Shown: positions 33,145-42,092, numbered from the stretch's first letter. The stretch: DNA of 64,000 nucleotides from DATBHM01 sp963772375 (GCA_963772375.1 CAVYXG010000001.1:62001-126000), one strand, 5' to 3'. Notes: generated by a model from the sequence alone, not told the origin. Numbers and translations are program-made.

Positions 33145-33894
33145 ATGTCGGGACACTCCAAGTGGAGCACGATCAAGCGGAAGAAGGAGGCGACCGACAA
33201 GCGCCGGTCGGCCACGTTCGCCAGGCTGCTCCGGGCGGTGGAGGTCGCGGCCCGCGAGGGCGGCGGGAGCATCGAGGGCAACGCGACGCTCGCGAGCGCC
33301 GTGCAGAAGGCCAAGGAGAGCTCGGTCCCGGGCGACAACATCGACCGCGCCATCAAGCGGGGGACCGGCGAGCTCGAGGGTGCGAAGTACGAGGAGATCA
33401 CGTACGAGGGGTACGCGCCGGGCGGGGTGGCCGTGCTCGTCGAGGCCATGACCGACAATCGGAACCGAACCGGCCAGGAGATCCGCCACGCCTTCACCCG
33501 GCTCGGGGGCACGATGGGTGACCCGGGCAGCACCGCGTGGATGTTCCAGCGCAAGGGGGTGATCCTGGTCGACAAGGCCAGCGCCCCCGACGAGGAAGCG
33601 ATGCTGGAGACGGCGCTCGAGGCGGGGGCCGACGACCTCTCCGACGCCGAGAGCCACTGGGAGATCACCACCGACCCCGGGGCGTTCAACGAGGTGAAGG
33701 GCGCGCTCGAGTCCGGCGGCATGGAGCTCGCCTCCGCCGAGGTCACCATGGCCCCCACCGTGACCGTGCCCGTCGACGGCGGGCAGGCCCGGTCGGTGCT
33801 GAACCTGGTCGAGGCCCTCGAGGACAACGAGGACGTCCAGGCCGTCTACGCCAACTTCGACATCCCCGAAGAGGTCCTCGCCGAGGCCGGCTGA
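33145..33894 (+). CDS. YebC/PmpR family protein
   Basis: A 249-aa YebC-family protein, starting SGHSKWSTIKRKKEATDKRRSATFARLLRAVEVAAREGG, the family signature, with GGTMGDPGSTAWMFQRKG in the middle. Members act as DNA-binding transcriptional regulators or, as shown for some, as translation factors that relieve stalling at proline-rich stretches. SecF in this window is very Pro-rich, which may be coincidence. It is placed before ruvCAB as in many bacteria. Confidence 0.95.
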   Translation: MSGHSKWSTIKRKKEATDKRRSATFARLLRAVEVAAREGGGSIEGNATLASAVQKAKESSVPGDNIDRAIKRGTGELEGAKYEEITYEGYAPGGVAVLVEAMTDNRNRTGQEIRHAFTRLGGTMGDPGSTAWMFQRKGVILVDKASAPDEEAMLETALEAGADDLSDAESHWEITTDPGAFNEVKGALESGGMELASAEVTMAPTVTVPVDGGQARSVLNLVEALEDNEDVQAVYANFDIPEEVLAEAG

Positions 33895-33999
33895 GCCCTC
33901 CCCGATCAACGTCGCCCCCCGCCGTGAAGTGCGGGCGCCGACGTGCCGATACGTGAATCTCCCGGTTCGAGGGACTCGGCTCACCGCGTCCTGCCGGGT

Positions 34000-34067
34000 G
34001 GACGTCCGGCTCCCCCCCTCGCCGGACGTCCGATCGGACGGAGCGGGCTCCGGCTCGGGGCCCGCTC
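34000..34067. terminator. Two strong hairpins between yebC and ruvC
   Basis: Bases 34000-34010 pair perfectly with 34021-34031 (11 bp, C-rich loop). A second stem of GAGCGGG with CCCGCTC lies at 34041-34067 and is followed by a C/T-rich run. No true T-tract. They probably end the pdxT-yebC transcript. Confidence 0.45.
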
Positions 34068-34111
34068 CTCCTGTTCCCCTCCGCGACCGGCGCGGAATCC
34101 GGCGGATGTGA

Positions 34112-34140
34112 TTGCCTGGGCCCCCGGCGCTCCGTAGAGT
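34112..34140 (+). promoter_or_regulatory. ruvC promoter, -35 TTGCCT and -10 TAGAGT
   Basis: TTGCCT (34112-34117) and TAGAGT (34135-34140) are separated by exactly 17 bp. The -10 ends 6 nt before the ruvC GTG, so transcription should begin at or next to the start codon. This is the best complete promoter in the window. Confidence 0.6.
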
Positions 34141-34146
34141 GAACAC

Positions 34147-34737
34147 GTGTTCGAACGGGCCGTGCTGGGCGTCGACCCGGGGATCGCCACCGCGGGTCTC
34201 GCCGTGGTCGCCGAGCGCGACCGGCGGCCGGTCCTGGTGTGGGCGACCACCGTCCGCACGCCCTCCGGCCTCGACGAGCCCAGCCGGCTGCGAACGCTGT
34301 ACGGAGCCGTGCGGGACGCGATCGCCGAGCACCGGCCCGAGGGGATGGCCGTCGAACGCCTGATGTGGGGCCGCAACGTGGGCAGCGCGATGGCCGTGGC
34401 ACGCGCGACCGGGGTGGTACTGCTCGCGGCGGCGGACGCCGGGATCGCCGTGGACGAGTACCCGCCGCTCGAGGTGAAGATGGCCGTGACCGGGATCGGC
34501 AACGCCGGCAAGGACCAGGTGCGCGCCGCGCTGCTCCGGACGCACGGCCTGGAGGACGTCCCCTCGCAGCCGGACGCCGCGGACGCCGTGGCCGTCGCGC
34601 TCTGCCACCTGACCCAGTCGCCGCTCCGGCGGCTCCATCGCGACGCCGCTCGCGCCGACGTCGCCGAGACCCTGGCCAAGGTCACGCCGCTCGCCCTCGC
34701 GGGACGCCGGCGGACGGCGAGGTGGGACGAGTCGTGA
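34147..34737 (+). CDS. ruvC: Crossover junction endodeoxyribonuclease RuvC
   Basis: Resolves Holliday junctions. 196 aa. The catalytic acids are visible: Asp in VLGVDPGIATAGLAV (residue 10), Glu in MAVERLMWG and the Asp pair in QPDAADAVAVALCH. GTG start with a leaderless promoter. Length exceeds E. coli RuvC slightly through a basic C-terminal tail (RRRTARWDES). The stop overlaps the ruvA start (GTGA). Confidence 0.96.
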   Translation: MFERAVLGVDPGIATAGLAVVAERDRRPVLVWATTVRTPSGLDEPSRLRTLYGAVRDAIAEHRPEGMAVERLMWGRNVGSAMAVARATGVVLLAAADAGIAVDEYPPLEVKMAVTGIGNAGKDQVRAALLRTHGLEDVPSQPDAADAVAVALCHLTQSPLRRLHRDAARADVAETLAKVTPLALAGRRRTARWDES

Positions 34738-35300
34738 TCGCGTTCCTGGAGGGGGAGATCGCCGAGAAGCTGCCGGATCGGGTGGTGCTCGACGTGGGGG
34801 GCGTGGGGTACGAGGTGCTCGTGTCGGTCCGGACCCTCGCCAAGCTGCCGCCGCTGGGGCGCCGCGTCCGGGTGTTCACCCGACTGCACGTTCGCGAGGA
34901 CGCCATGGTGCTGTTCGGGTTCGACGCCACCGAGGAACGGCACATGTTCGACCTGCTGAACGGCGTGAGCGGCATCGGGCCGAAGCTGGCGCTCGCGTTC
35001 CTGTCGGTGCACTCGCCCGAGGGGATCGGCCGGGCGGTAGCCGCCGGTGACGTCGCCGCCCTCGCCACCGTGCCCGGGGTGGGCCGAAAGACGGCCGGCA
35101 GGATCGTGGTGGACCTGAAGGACAAGCTCGGGGTCGGCGACGTCACGGTGACCGGGCCCATGTCCGAGGTCCGCGAGGCCCTCCTCGCGCTGGGCCTCAC
35201 GCCCGGTGAGGCGACCGACGCCATGGAGGTCGTGGCCGGCGAGGAGGAGGGGACCGTGGAGGACCTCCTCCGCCGCGCCCTGCAGTCGGTGGGGCGGTAG
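34734..35300 (+). CDS. ruvA: Holliday junction branch migration protein RuvA
   Basis: A 188-aa RuvA. Domain I (IAFLEGEIAEKLPDRVVLDVGGVGYEV), domain II with helix-hairpin-helix motifs (LLNGVSGIGPKLALAFLS and LATVPGVGRKTAGRIVVDLKDKL) and a C-terminal RuvB-contact domain (REALLALGLTPGEATDAME) are all present. GTG start overlapping ruvC; ruvB begins 3 bp after the stop. Confidence 0.96.
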   Translation: MIAFLEGEIAEKLPDRVVLDVGGVGYEVLVSVRTLAKLPPLGRRVRVFTRLHVREDAMVLFGFDATEERHMFDLLNGVSGIGPKLALAFLSVHSPEGIGRAVAAGDVAALATVPGVGRKTAGRIVVDLKDKLGVGDVTVTGPMSEVREALLALGLTPGEATDAMEVVAGEEEGTVEDLLRRALQSVGR

Positions 35301-35303
35301 GCG

Positions 35304-36389
35304 ATGAGCGACGTCCGCGACGACGACGTGGTCGAGGTGGATGGCGAGCGGATCCGGGTCGCTCCCGACGAGGTGAACGAGGTCAGGGTGGTCGGTGCGA
35401 GCGCGCGCCCCGACGACCGCGACGACGAGGTCACGCTCCGCCCGCGTACGCTGCCGGAGTTCGTCGGCCAGGAACGCCTCAAGGAACAGCTCGGTCTGCT
35501 GATCGAGGGGGCCCGGGCCCGGGGCGAGCTGGCCGACCACCTGCTCTTCTCAGGCCCCCCCGGGCTCGGCAAGACCACGCTCGCCGGCATCGTCGCGCAC
35601 GAGATGCAGGTGGGGTTCCGTCCGACCTCCGGACCAGCGCTGGAACGCGCCGGCGACCTCGCCGCGATCCTCACCAACCTCGACGAGGGCGACGTCCTGT
35701 TCATGGACGAGGTCCACCGGCTGCCGCGCCCGGTCGAGGAGGTGCTGTACGGCGCCCTCGAGGACTTCAAGCTCGACGTGGTGATCGGCAAGGGCCCGAG
35801 CGCACGCTCCATCCGCCTCGACCTGCCGCGGTTCACGCTGGTGGCCGCGACGACCAGGCCGGGGATGCTCACGCTCCCGCTCCGGGCGCGGTTCGGGTTC
35901 AGCCCGCGGCTCGACTACTACTCGGCAGAGGAGCTCGCCCGGATCGTCGTCCGGTCGGCCAGGATCCTGGGCGTCGAGGTCGGCCCGGGCGGGGCCGACG
36001 AGATCGCCCGCCGCGCCCGGGGGACGCCGCGCGTTGCCAATCGCCTGCTGCGCCGGGTGCGCGACTTCGCCCAGGTCCGGGGCGACGGGCGCATCACGGT
36101 GGCGTCGGCTTGCGGCGGCCTCGAGCTGTTCGAGGTGGACGAGGTGGGCCTCGACAAGGTGGACGTCGCCATCCTCACGATCGTGATCCGCAAGTTCGAG
36201 GGCGGGCCGGTCGGGCTGAAGACCCTGGCGGCCGCGGTCGGAGAGGAGAAGGAGACGATCGAGGACGTCTACGAGCCGTACCTGCTGCAGCTCGGGTTCC
36301 TCAAGCGCACGCTCCGGGGCCGCGTCGCGACCGAACGGGCGTACCGCCACCTCGGCGTGAGCCCGGAGGGCTCGCTGCCGCTCACGTGA
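35304..36389 (+). CDS. ruvB: Holliday junction branch migration ATPase RuvB
   Basis: The hexameric AAA+ motor that works with RuvA. 361 aa. Walker A is GPPGLGKTTLA, Walker B LFMDEVHRL, sensor 1 AATTRPGML and the arginine finger region in RARFGFSPRLDYYS. The winged-helix C-terminus includes GGPVGLKTLAAAVGEEKETIEDVYEPYLLQLGFLKRTLRGR. An acidic N-terminal extension of ~40 residues precedes the usual LRPRTLPEFVGQ start. End of the ruvCAB operon. Confidence 0.97.
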   Translation: MSDVRDDDVVEVDGERIRVAPDEVNEVRVVGASARPDDRDDEVTLRPRTLPEFVGQERLKEQLGLLIEGARARGELADHLLFSGPPGLGKTTLAGIVAHEMQVGFRPTSGPALERAGDLAAILTNLDEGDVLFMDEVHRLPRPVEEVLYGALEDFKLDVVIGKGPSARSIRLDLPRFTLVAATTRPGMLTLPLRARFGFSPRLDYYSAEELARIVVRSARILGVEVGPGGADEIARRARGTPRVANRLLRRVRDFAQVRGDGRITVASACGGLELFEVDEVGLDKVDVAILTIVIRKFEGGPVGLKTLAAAVGEEKETIEDVYEPYLLQLGFLKRTLRGRVATERAYRHLGVSPEGSLPLT

Positions 36390-36473
36390 GGTCGCGGTCG
36401 TCCTCCACCTGAGAACCCGCTATGAATGGGCGTTGACCTGCGGGATCGGCAGGGTTCGGCCCTCCGCACCCTG

Positions 36474-36479
36474 TACACT
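36474..36479 (+). promoter_or_regulatory. -10 hexamer upstream of yajC
   Basis: TACACT lies 33 nt before the yajC ATG, with AAGGGAGG in the leader. This is a conventional leader, unlike the leaderless genes around it. Confidence 0.4.
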
Positions 36480-36512
36480 GCCCGCCGGTTCCAAGGGAGG
36501 CCCTGACACCCG

Positions 36513-36965
36513 ATGATCGCGTTCCTCCACGCGGCGCTCGTGGCCGCCGAAAAGTCGCAACCGAAGACGAACCCGATCGTCACGTTGCTGCCGATCCTGC
36601 TGATCGGCGTCGTCTTCTACTTCCTGCTGATCCGGCCGCAGCAGCGCCGGGCCCGGGCCCAGCGCGAGCTCACCCAGTCGACCGAGGTGGGGGACGAGGT
36701 CGTGACCATCGGCGGCATGTTCGGCGTGATCCGCGAGGTCGACGACGACTCGGTGCTGCTGGAGGTGGCCCCCGGGACGGAGCTGCGGTTCCTGCGCAGC
36801 GCGATCGCGCGCAAGCTCACGGCCGATGACGAGGTCCCCGCCGACGACGTGGACGACCACGACGAGCACGACGACACGGACGACCCGGACGACGAACACG
36901 GGCACGACTACCTGGAGCCGGACGACAGGTTCGGCAAGGACCAGGGCTCCGGCGACAAGCCGTGA
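36513..36965 (+). CDS. yajC: Preprotein translocase subunit YajC
   Basis: A 150-aa accessory protein of the SecDF-YajC complex. One transmembrane helix (about residues 23-40, PIVTLLPILLIGVVFYFLLI) is followed by RPQQRRARAQRE and the compact domain VGDEVVTIGGMFGVIREVDDDSVLLEVAPGTELRF. The C-terminus has an unusually long Asp/His-rich acidic tail of ~45 residues, which could bind metal or be disordered. It heads the yajC-HD-secD-secF operon. Confidence 0.95.
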   Translation: MIAFLHAALVAAEKSQPKTNPIVTLLPILLIGVVFYFLLIRPQQRRARAQRELTQSTEVGDEVVTIGGMFGVIREVDDDSVLLEVAPGTELRFLRSAIARKLTADDEVPADDVDDHDEHDDTDDPDDEHGHDYLEPDDRFGKDQGSGDKP

Positions 36966-37798
36966 ACGCCGAGGCCGCGCCCGAGCCGGCACGGGGATCC
37001 GAGGGCCGGACCGGCGAGCCGCCCGGCCCGGACGCGGACCCCTCGAGCGACCGCCGCCTGCGCGAAGAGGCCTCCCACGAGTCCACGGAGCTCTCGTGGG
37101 ATGCCGCCCGCGAGGAGGCGGCCGAGGCCGCGAAGATCCCACCGATCACGTTCGACGTGGTCCAGGACAACGAGGAGCTGTCGCAGTTCATCGCCGCCGC
37201 CGACCGGGTGATGAAGGGCCTCGGCTACACCGAGCACGGCTTCCGCCACGCCAACCTCACCGGGCGCATCGCGTACAACCTGATGCACCGGCTGGGCTTC
37301 GACGAGCACACGTGCAACCTCGCGCACGTGTCCGCGTATCTCCACGACGTGGGGAACATGGTGGCGCGGGAGATGCACGGACAGACGGGCGGGGTGCTCG
37401 TGTACAACGTCCTGCGGCGGGAGGTCCCGCCGGAGGACCTGGCGACGATCGTGTCGGCCGTCGCCAACCACGAGGAAGCCGACGGGCACGCGGTCGGGCC
37501 CGTGGCCTCGGCGGTCATCATGGCCGACAAGTCCGACGTCCATCGCAGCCGGGTCCGCAAGCGCGCCCAGCTGGAGTTCGACATCCATGACCGGGTCAAC
37601 TACGCGGCCGAACAGTCGTTCCTGCGAGTAGACTCAGACGCCCGAACCGTCACGCTCGAGCTCACCATCGACACCGAGATCAGCCACGTCATGGAGTACT
37701 TCGAGATCTTCCTTGGGCGGATGGTCATGTGCCGGCGCGCCGCCGAGACCCTCGATTGCCGATTCCGACTCACCATCAACGGAGCGCAGTTGCTGTGA
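36962..37798 (+). CDS. HD-domain phosphohydrolase in the sec operon
   Basis: A 278-aa cytoplasmic protein. An acidic, low-complexity N-terminus of ~55 residues precedes the HD domain: HGFRHANLTGRIAYNLMHRLGF, then AYLHDVGNMVAREMHG (the HD pair) and VANHEEADG. The C-terminal ~60 residues form a separate beta-rich domain ending in LTINGAQLL. GTG overlaps the yajC stop and its own stop overlaps the secD start, both by GTGA, so it is made in step with SecDF. The substrate is unknown: HD proteins cleave nucleotides including (p)ppGpp and cyclic dinucleotides. Confidence 0.85.
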   Translation: MNAEAAPEPARGSEGRTGEPPGPDADPSSDRRLREEASHESTELSWDAAREEAAEAAKIPPITFDVVQDNEELSQFIAAADRVMKGLGYTEHGFRHANLTGRIAYNLMHRLGFDEHTCNLAHVSAYLHDVGNMVAREMHGQTGGVLVYNVLRREVPPEDLATIVSAVANHEEADGHAVGPVASAVIMADKSDVHRSRVRKRAQLEFDIHDRVNYAAEQSFLRVDSDARTVTLELTIDTEISHVMEYFEIFLGRMVMCRRAAETLDCRFRLTINGAQLL

Positions 37799-39441
37799 AA
37801 CAGACGAGACGACTCAAGCTGTCCCTGGTGTTCGTAGGGGTCATCTTCCTGGCCTCCGTGATCGCCCTCGCCACCGGCCTCCGCCCCCAGTACGGGCTCG
37901 ACCTGGTGGGCGGCATCTCGGTGACGCTGGAGGCGCCGGCGGGCACCACCGGCGACGTGCTCCAGCGGGCGGCCGACAACATCCGCGGCCGCATCGACCA
38001 ACTCGGCGTGGCCGAGCCCCAGGTCGGGGTCGTGGGCGGGCGCGACATCCAGGTCGAGGTGCCTGGGCTCGCCAAGGGGACCACCCCGGAGAAGGACGGC
38101 AAGTTCTGCGCGAACCCGGCGACCGGCGGCTCGCTCAAGTACCAGGGCGCCGTCTGCAACTTCCCCACCCAGGCGGCCGCCGAGACGGCCATCCAGTCCA
38201 TCGGACAGCAGCGGCTGCTCGACCTCATCGGTCGGACCGCGCGCCTGGAGGAGCGGGAGGTCACGTCCTCGGCGGCGTTCGATCCGAAGACCACCAAGCT
38301 CACGGGGTGCTCTGCGGAGGTGGCGGCGAAGGTCCCCCAGTGCAACAACCCCAAGATCACGAAGTGCCCACCGAGGCTCGCCACCAAGCCCGGTTGCACC
38401 GACGCCGACCTCGCCAAGCAGACCGTCACGTACCTCAGCAAGCCGCCGACCGACGGCAGCGGGTTCACCGCCTACACGATGGGCCCGGTGGAGCTGACCG
38501 GCGACGCGATCAAGAAGGCCGCGGCGGTCTTCCAGACGGCGTCGTCGACCAACCTCGCCCAGGCGACCGGCTGGCAGATCAACTTCACCACGACCAAGGC
38601 GGGGGCCGCCAAGCTCGAGGCGGTCACGAAGCGCCTGCTCCCCACGCACGGGCAGCTCGCGATCATCCTCGACCGGCAGGTCGAGTCGGCCCCCCAGGTG
38701 AACGGGGTCATCTCCAGCCAGGGCCAGATCACCGGGTCGTTCACCGAGGAGGAGGCCAAGGACCTCGCGCTCGTGCTGAACGAGGGCGCGCTCCCGGTCG
38801 AGCTCGCCAAGCAGCAGGTCGAGACCGTCAGCCCGACGCTGGGCAAGCAGTCGCTGCACGCGGGGCTCATCGCCGGCATCGCCGGGCTGCTCCTGCTGAT
38901 GCTGTACCTGGCCTTCTACTACCGGCTGCTCGGCCTCGTGACCTGGGCCGGCATGATCATCTGGGCGACGCTCGCACTGACCATCGTGGCCCTGGCGGGG
39001 CAGTTCGTCGGGTACGCGCTCTCCCTGGCCGGCGTGGCGGGCATCATCGTGTCGATGGGGATCACCGCGGACTCGTACATCGTGTTCTACGAACGATTGA
39101 AGGACGAGGTCCGTGGGGGGAAGACGCTGCGGACATCGGTGCAACCCGCGTTCAAGCGAGCGTGGCACACGATCGTTGCCGCCGACACCGTCACGATCCT
39201 CGCCGCCGCCGTGCTGTACCTGCTGGCCATCGGCTCGGTCCGCGGGTTCGCCTTGACGCTCGGGTTCGCGACGGCGCTCGACATGTTCGTCGTGTACTTC
39301 TTCAAGCGACCGGTCGTGTTCCTGATGGCCCGGAGTGAACGCATCGAGAACCTCCGCGGGATGGGGCTGCGGTCGGGCGTCGCGGCCGACCCCGTTCAGG
39401 GAGAGGATGCGATCCCGGCCATCGCGGGGGCCGCCGAGTGA
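37795..39441 (+). CDS. secD: Protein translocase subunit SecD
   Basis: A 548-aa proton-driven secretion factor. One N-terminal helix (VFVGVIFLASVIALATGL), then YGLDLVGGISVTLEA (the D-L-x-G-G motif), a large outer domain with four Cys not usual in the family (GCSAEVAAKVPQC, KCPPRL, GCTDADL) and five C-terminal helices with GMIIWATLALTIVALAG and MGITADSYIVFYERLKDEVR. Ends in an acidic tail. GTG start; GTGA overlaps on both sides. Confidence 0.95.
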   Translation: MKQTRRLKLSLVFVGVIFLASVIALATGLRPQYGLDLVGGISVTLEAPAGTTGDVLQRAADNIRGRIDQLGVAEPQVGVVGGRDIQVEVPGLAKGTTPEKDGKFCANPATGGSLKYQGAVCNFPTQAAAETAIQSIGQQRLLDLIGRTARLEEREVTSSAAFDPKTTKLTGCSAEVAAKVPQCNNPKITKCPPRLATKPGCTDADLAKQTVTYLSKPPTDGSGFTAYTMGPVELTGDAIKKAAAVFQTASSTNLAQATGWQINFTTTKAGAAKLEAVTKRLLPTHGQLAIILDRQVESAPQVNGVISSQGQITGSFTEEEAKDLALVLNEGALPVELAKQQVETVSPTLGKQSLHAGLIAGIAGLLLLMLYLAFYYRLLGLVTWAGMIIWATLALTIVALAGQFVGYALSLAGVAGIIVSMGITADSYIVFYERLKDEVRGGKTLRTSVQPAFKRAWHTIVAADTVTILAAAVLYLLAIGSVRGFALTLGFATALDMFVVYFFKRPVVFLMARSERIENLRGMGLRSGVAADPVQGEDAIPAIAGAAE

Positions 39442-41492
39442 GCTTGCGGACCGCCGTCGCAACCTTCCGGGGGCACCGGCAGCCTCACTTCAACATCATC
39501 GGCAAGTGGAAGGTCTGGTTCGTGCTGTCGGGGGTGTTCATCCTCCTGTCGCTGATCGGGCTGTTCGCCATCGGGTTGAACTACTCGATCGACTTCAAGG
39601 GCGGCGCCCAGCTCCGGTACCCCAACCCGGGCAACGCCACCGTGGGCGACGTCGAGCGCGTCCTGTCGAAGTACGGACGCGGGGACGCCGAGGTGCAGGT
39701 GGTCGGCACGAACAGCGGCGGGTCGCAGATCGTCATCCGGACGCGGTCGCTGAACGACCTCGGCGGTCCGCCGCAGACGACCTTCACGCTCCCCGGGTCG
39801 AAGGCCTCGGCGGACGACCTTCGCGAGGCGTTGGCCGAGTTCGGCCTCCAGCCGAAGATCCACCTGACCAACCGCGGCGCCATGGTCGTGATCCAGCAGG
39901 GTGCGGTCGGGAAGTCCAACGACGTGACGGTCGTCTACAAGCCGTCCAAGCCCCTCACCGTCGCAGACGTCCAGAAGACGATGTCCTCGCTCGGCCGGCC
40001 GGGGGCGCAGGTCGACGTCATCAACGGCACCGTGGTCATCCGGACGCCGTCGCTGACCGCCCCGCCACCGTCACCATCACCGTCACCGTCGGCGACGCAG
40101 AGCGCCAGTACGACGGCGTCGCCTTCGGCCGGGACGTCGCCCACCACGGCCGCGTCGCCCTCCGCGGGGGAGTCCGGCGCGCCCAGCCCGGCCGCCGCCG
40201 CGCCGGGGTCGAAGGCCAGCCCGAAGGCGTCGGCCAACCCGTCGCCCAGCACGCAGCCGACCCCCAGCTCGCAGCCGTCCCCGTCGACGGCGCCCAGCGC
40301 CACGCCGTCGGTCCCCGCCAGTCCCTCGCCGACCGCCCCGCCCACAGCGCAGGACATCCTCGACGCGCTTGCCAAGCAGGGCGGCATCGCGAGCACCGAC
40401 ATCAGGGTCAACCAGCTGTCCAAGTCCTCCACGACGGATGTGGCCGCGGCGCTGGCGGAGCGCGCCGGCATCCAGCCGTCGCAGGTGGCCGTGAAGGACA
40501 TCGGTGGAGACGAGCGGGCCCGCCTGCTCTCGGAGCTCGCGACTCAGGCCGGGATCGGCACCGACGAGATCGTGATCAACGACGTCGGACCGACCTGGGG
40601 CTCGCAGATCTCGTCGAAGGCCATCAAGGGCCTGATCATCTTCCTCGTCCTGGTCACGCTGTACATCTCGTTCCGGTTCGAATGGAAGATGGCCGCGTCG
40701 GCGCTCACCGCGCTGGGCCACGACCTGATCATCACGGCCGGCATCTACGCGCTGGTCGGCCGCGAGGTCACCCCGGAGACGGTGATCGCGATCCTCACGA
40801 TCCTGGGGTATTCGCTGTACGACACCGTGGTCATCTTCGACCGCGTCAAGGAGAACACCGAATCGTTGGCCCTTGTCGCCAGGGACGGCTACTCCAACGT
40901 CGTGAACCTCTCGCTGAACGAGACCTTGATGCGGTCGGTGAACACCTCCCTGGTCGTGCTGCTGCCGATCGCGTCGCTGCTGCTGTTCGGGGGGGAGACG
41001 CTGAAGGACTTCGCGTTCGCGCTGTTCATCGGGGTTGCGTCGGGGACGTACTCGTCGATCTTCATCGCCGCGCCGATGCTGGCGCTGCTCAAGGAACGAG
41101 AACCGCGGTACGCGCAGATGCGGCTCCGTGCGGCGCGCGCCGCCTCGCGGGGGCAGGGCCAGGTGGCCCCGGTTGGCGCGACGGCCGGACGCGCGCCTCG
41201 GACGACGACGCCGCGGACCACGACGCCGCGGACCACGACGCCGCGGACGACGCCGGCCAAGGACGCCCCCAAGGCCACTTCGGCGGCTGCGGCGTCCAAC
41301 GGCGGCCACCCGGCGGACGACGACGGCGATGACGTGGCCCCTTCGACGGCGGCGGGGAAGCCGTCGGGGCAGGCTCGATCGGGTTCGAGCTCCGGCTCCG
41401 GGGGGCGGCCCTCCGGCGGACGGCCCGGCGGCTCGTCCAGCCGGTCGAAGTCCAAGAAGCGAACCCCGCCCGCCAAGCGCCGCCGCCGGTAG
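39438..41492 (+). CDS. secF: Protein translocase subunit SecF with long Ser/Pro-rich insertion and basic tail
   Basis: 684 aa, roughly twice many SecF proteins. N-terminal helix, then NYSIDFKGGAQLRY (DFKGG motif). Residues ~208-304 are almost wholly Ser, Pro, Ala and Thr, placed within the extracytoplasmic domain before helix 2. The core resumes at GPTWGSQISSKAIKGLIIFLVLVTLYISFRFEWKMA, with YSLYDTVVIFDRVKENT and AAPMLALLKEREP. A C-terminal ~120-residue tail holds TTTPR repeats and a Lys/Arg-rich end (KSKKRTPPAKRRRR), likely cytoplasmic. GTGA overlap with secD. Function as SecF is secure; the additions are unusual. Confidence 0.93.
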   Translation: MSLRTAVATFRGHRQPHFNIIGKWKVWFVLSGVFILLSLIGLFAIGLNYSIDFKGGAQLRYPNPGNATVGDVERVLSKYGRGDAEVQVVGTNSGGSQIVIRTRSLNDLGGPPQTTFTLPGSKASADDLREALAEFGLQPKIHLTNRGAMVVIQQGAVGKSNDVTVVYKPSKPLTVADVQKTMSSLGRPGAQVDVINGTVVIRTPSLTAPPPSPSPSPSATQSASTTASPSAGTSPTTAASPSAGESGAPSPAAAAPGSKASPKASANPSPSTQPTPSSQPSPSTAPSATPSVPASPSPTAPPTAQDILDALAKQGGIASTDIRVNQLSKSSTTDVAAALAERAGIQPSQVAVKDIGGDERARLLSELATQAGIGTDEIVINDVGPTWGSQISSKAIKGLIIFLVLVTLYISFRFEWKMAASALTALGHDLIITAGIYALVGREVTPETVIAILTILGYSLYDTVVIFDRVKENTESLALVARDGYSNVVNLSLNETLMRSVNTSLVVLLPIASLLLFGGETLKDFAFALFIGVASGTYSSIFIAAPMLALLKEREPRYAQMRLRAARAASRGQGQVAPVGATAGRAPRTTTPRTTTPRTTTPRTTPAKDAPKATSAAAASNGGHPADDDGDDVAPSTAAGKPSGQARSGSSSGSGGRPSGGRPGGSSSRSKSKKRTPPAKRRRR
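40055..40350 (+). repeat. Low-complexity Ser/Pro/Ala/Thr coding tract in secF
   Basis: About 100 codons dominated by Ser, Pro, Ala and Thr, with PSPSPS-type runs. The DNA is correspondingly repetitive (CGTCACCATCACC-like units at its start). It probably makes an extended, possibly glycosylated, linker outside the membrane. Confidence 0.8.
41199..41256 (+). repeat. 15-bp tandem repeat in the secF tail
   Basis: Three near-perfect copies of a 15-bp unit (41199-41213, 41214-41228, 41229-41243) and a shortened fourth encode RTTTP repeats. Copy number could vary by slippage without shifting frame. Confidence 0.8.
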
Positions 41493-41570
41493 GCCGGCCG
41501 GTGAGGGACGCCCGAGCGGCCGGCGGATAGGATGCCGCCGACGCCATCGAGGCCGGGCGAGGGGACCGCC

Positions 41571-42092
41571 ATGGACATCGAGTTCATCAGGGAGCGCATC
41601 CGCGACGTGCCGGACTTCCCCCAGGAGGGGGTCGTCTTCAAGGACATCACCCCCCTGCTCGCCGACCCCATCGCGTTCTCGACGGTGATCGACCTCATCG
41701 TGGTGCAGTTCGGACGGGGTTCCGTGGACAAGGTGGTGGGGATCGAGGCGCGAGGGTTCATCCTGGCCTCGCCCGTCGCCTACCACTTCGGCGCCGGATT
41801 CGTGCCCGTCCGCAAGGCCGGGAAGCTCCCGTGGAAGACGCAGTCCGCCGAGTACGAGCTGGAGTACGGCTCGGAGACGCTCGAGATCCACACCGACGCG
41901 TTCCAGCCGGGCGAGCGGGTGCTGATCGTGGACGACGTCCTCGCCACCGGCGGGACCGCGGCAGCCACCGCCCGCCTCGTGGAGAGCGCCGGAGCCAAGG
42001 TGATCGGGATCGCGTTCCTGATCGAGCTCTCGTTCCTCAAGGGCCGGGAACGGCTCGAGGGCTACGACACGTTCTCGCTGATCACCTTCTGA
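41571..42092 (+). CDS. apt: Adenine phosphoribosyltransferase
   Basis: Salvages adenine with PRPP to AMP. 173 aa. DIEFIRERIRDVPDFPQEGVVFKDITPLLADP is the family start, VGIEARGFILASPVAYHFGAGFVPVRKAGKLP the substrate loop, and VLIVDDVLATGGTAAA the PRPP-binding motif. ATG 41571 follows GAGGGGA. TAGGAT at 41528-41533 may be a -10. The neighbour 42092 starts within the stop (TGATG). Position between secF and relA is the usual actinobacterial one. Confidence 0.96.
   Translation: MDIEFIRERIRDVPDFPQEGVVFKDITPLLADPIAFSTVIDLIVVQFGRGSVDKVVGIEARGFILASPVAYHFGAGFVPVRKAGKLPWKTQSAEYELEYGSETLEIHTDAFQPGERVLIVDDVLATGGTAAATARLVESAGAKVIGIAFLIELSFLKGRERLEGYDTFSLITF

Noticed and set aside
41199..41256. CRISPR array
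   Set aside because: The repeats are contiguous 15-bp coding units in the secF tail with no spacers.
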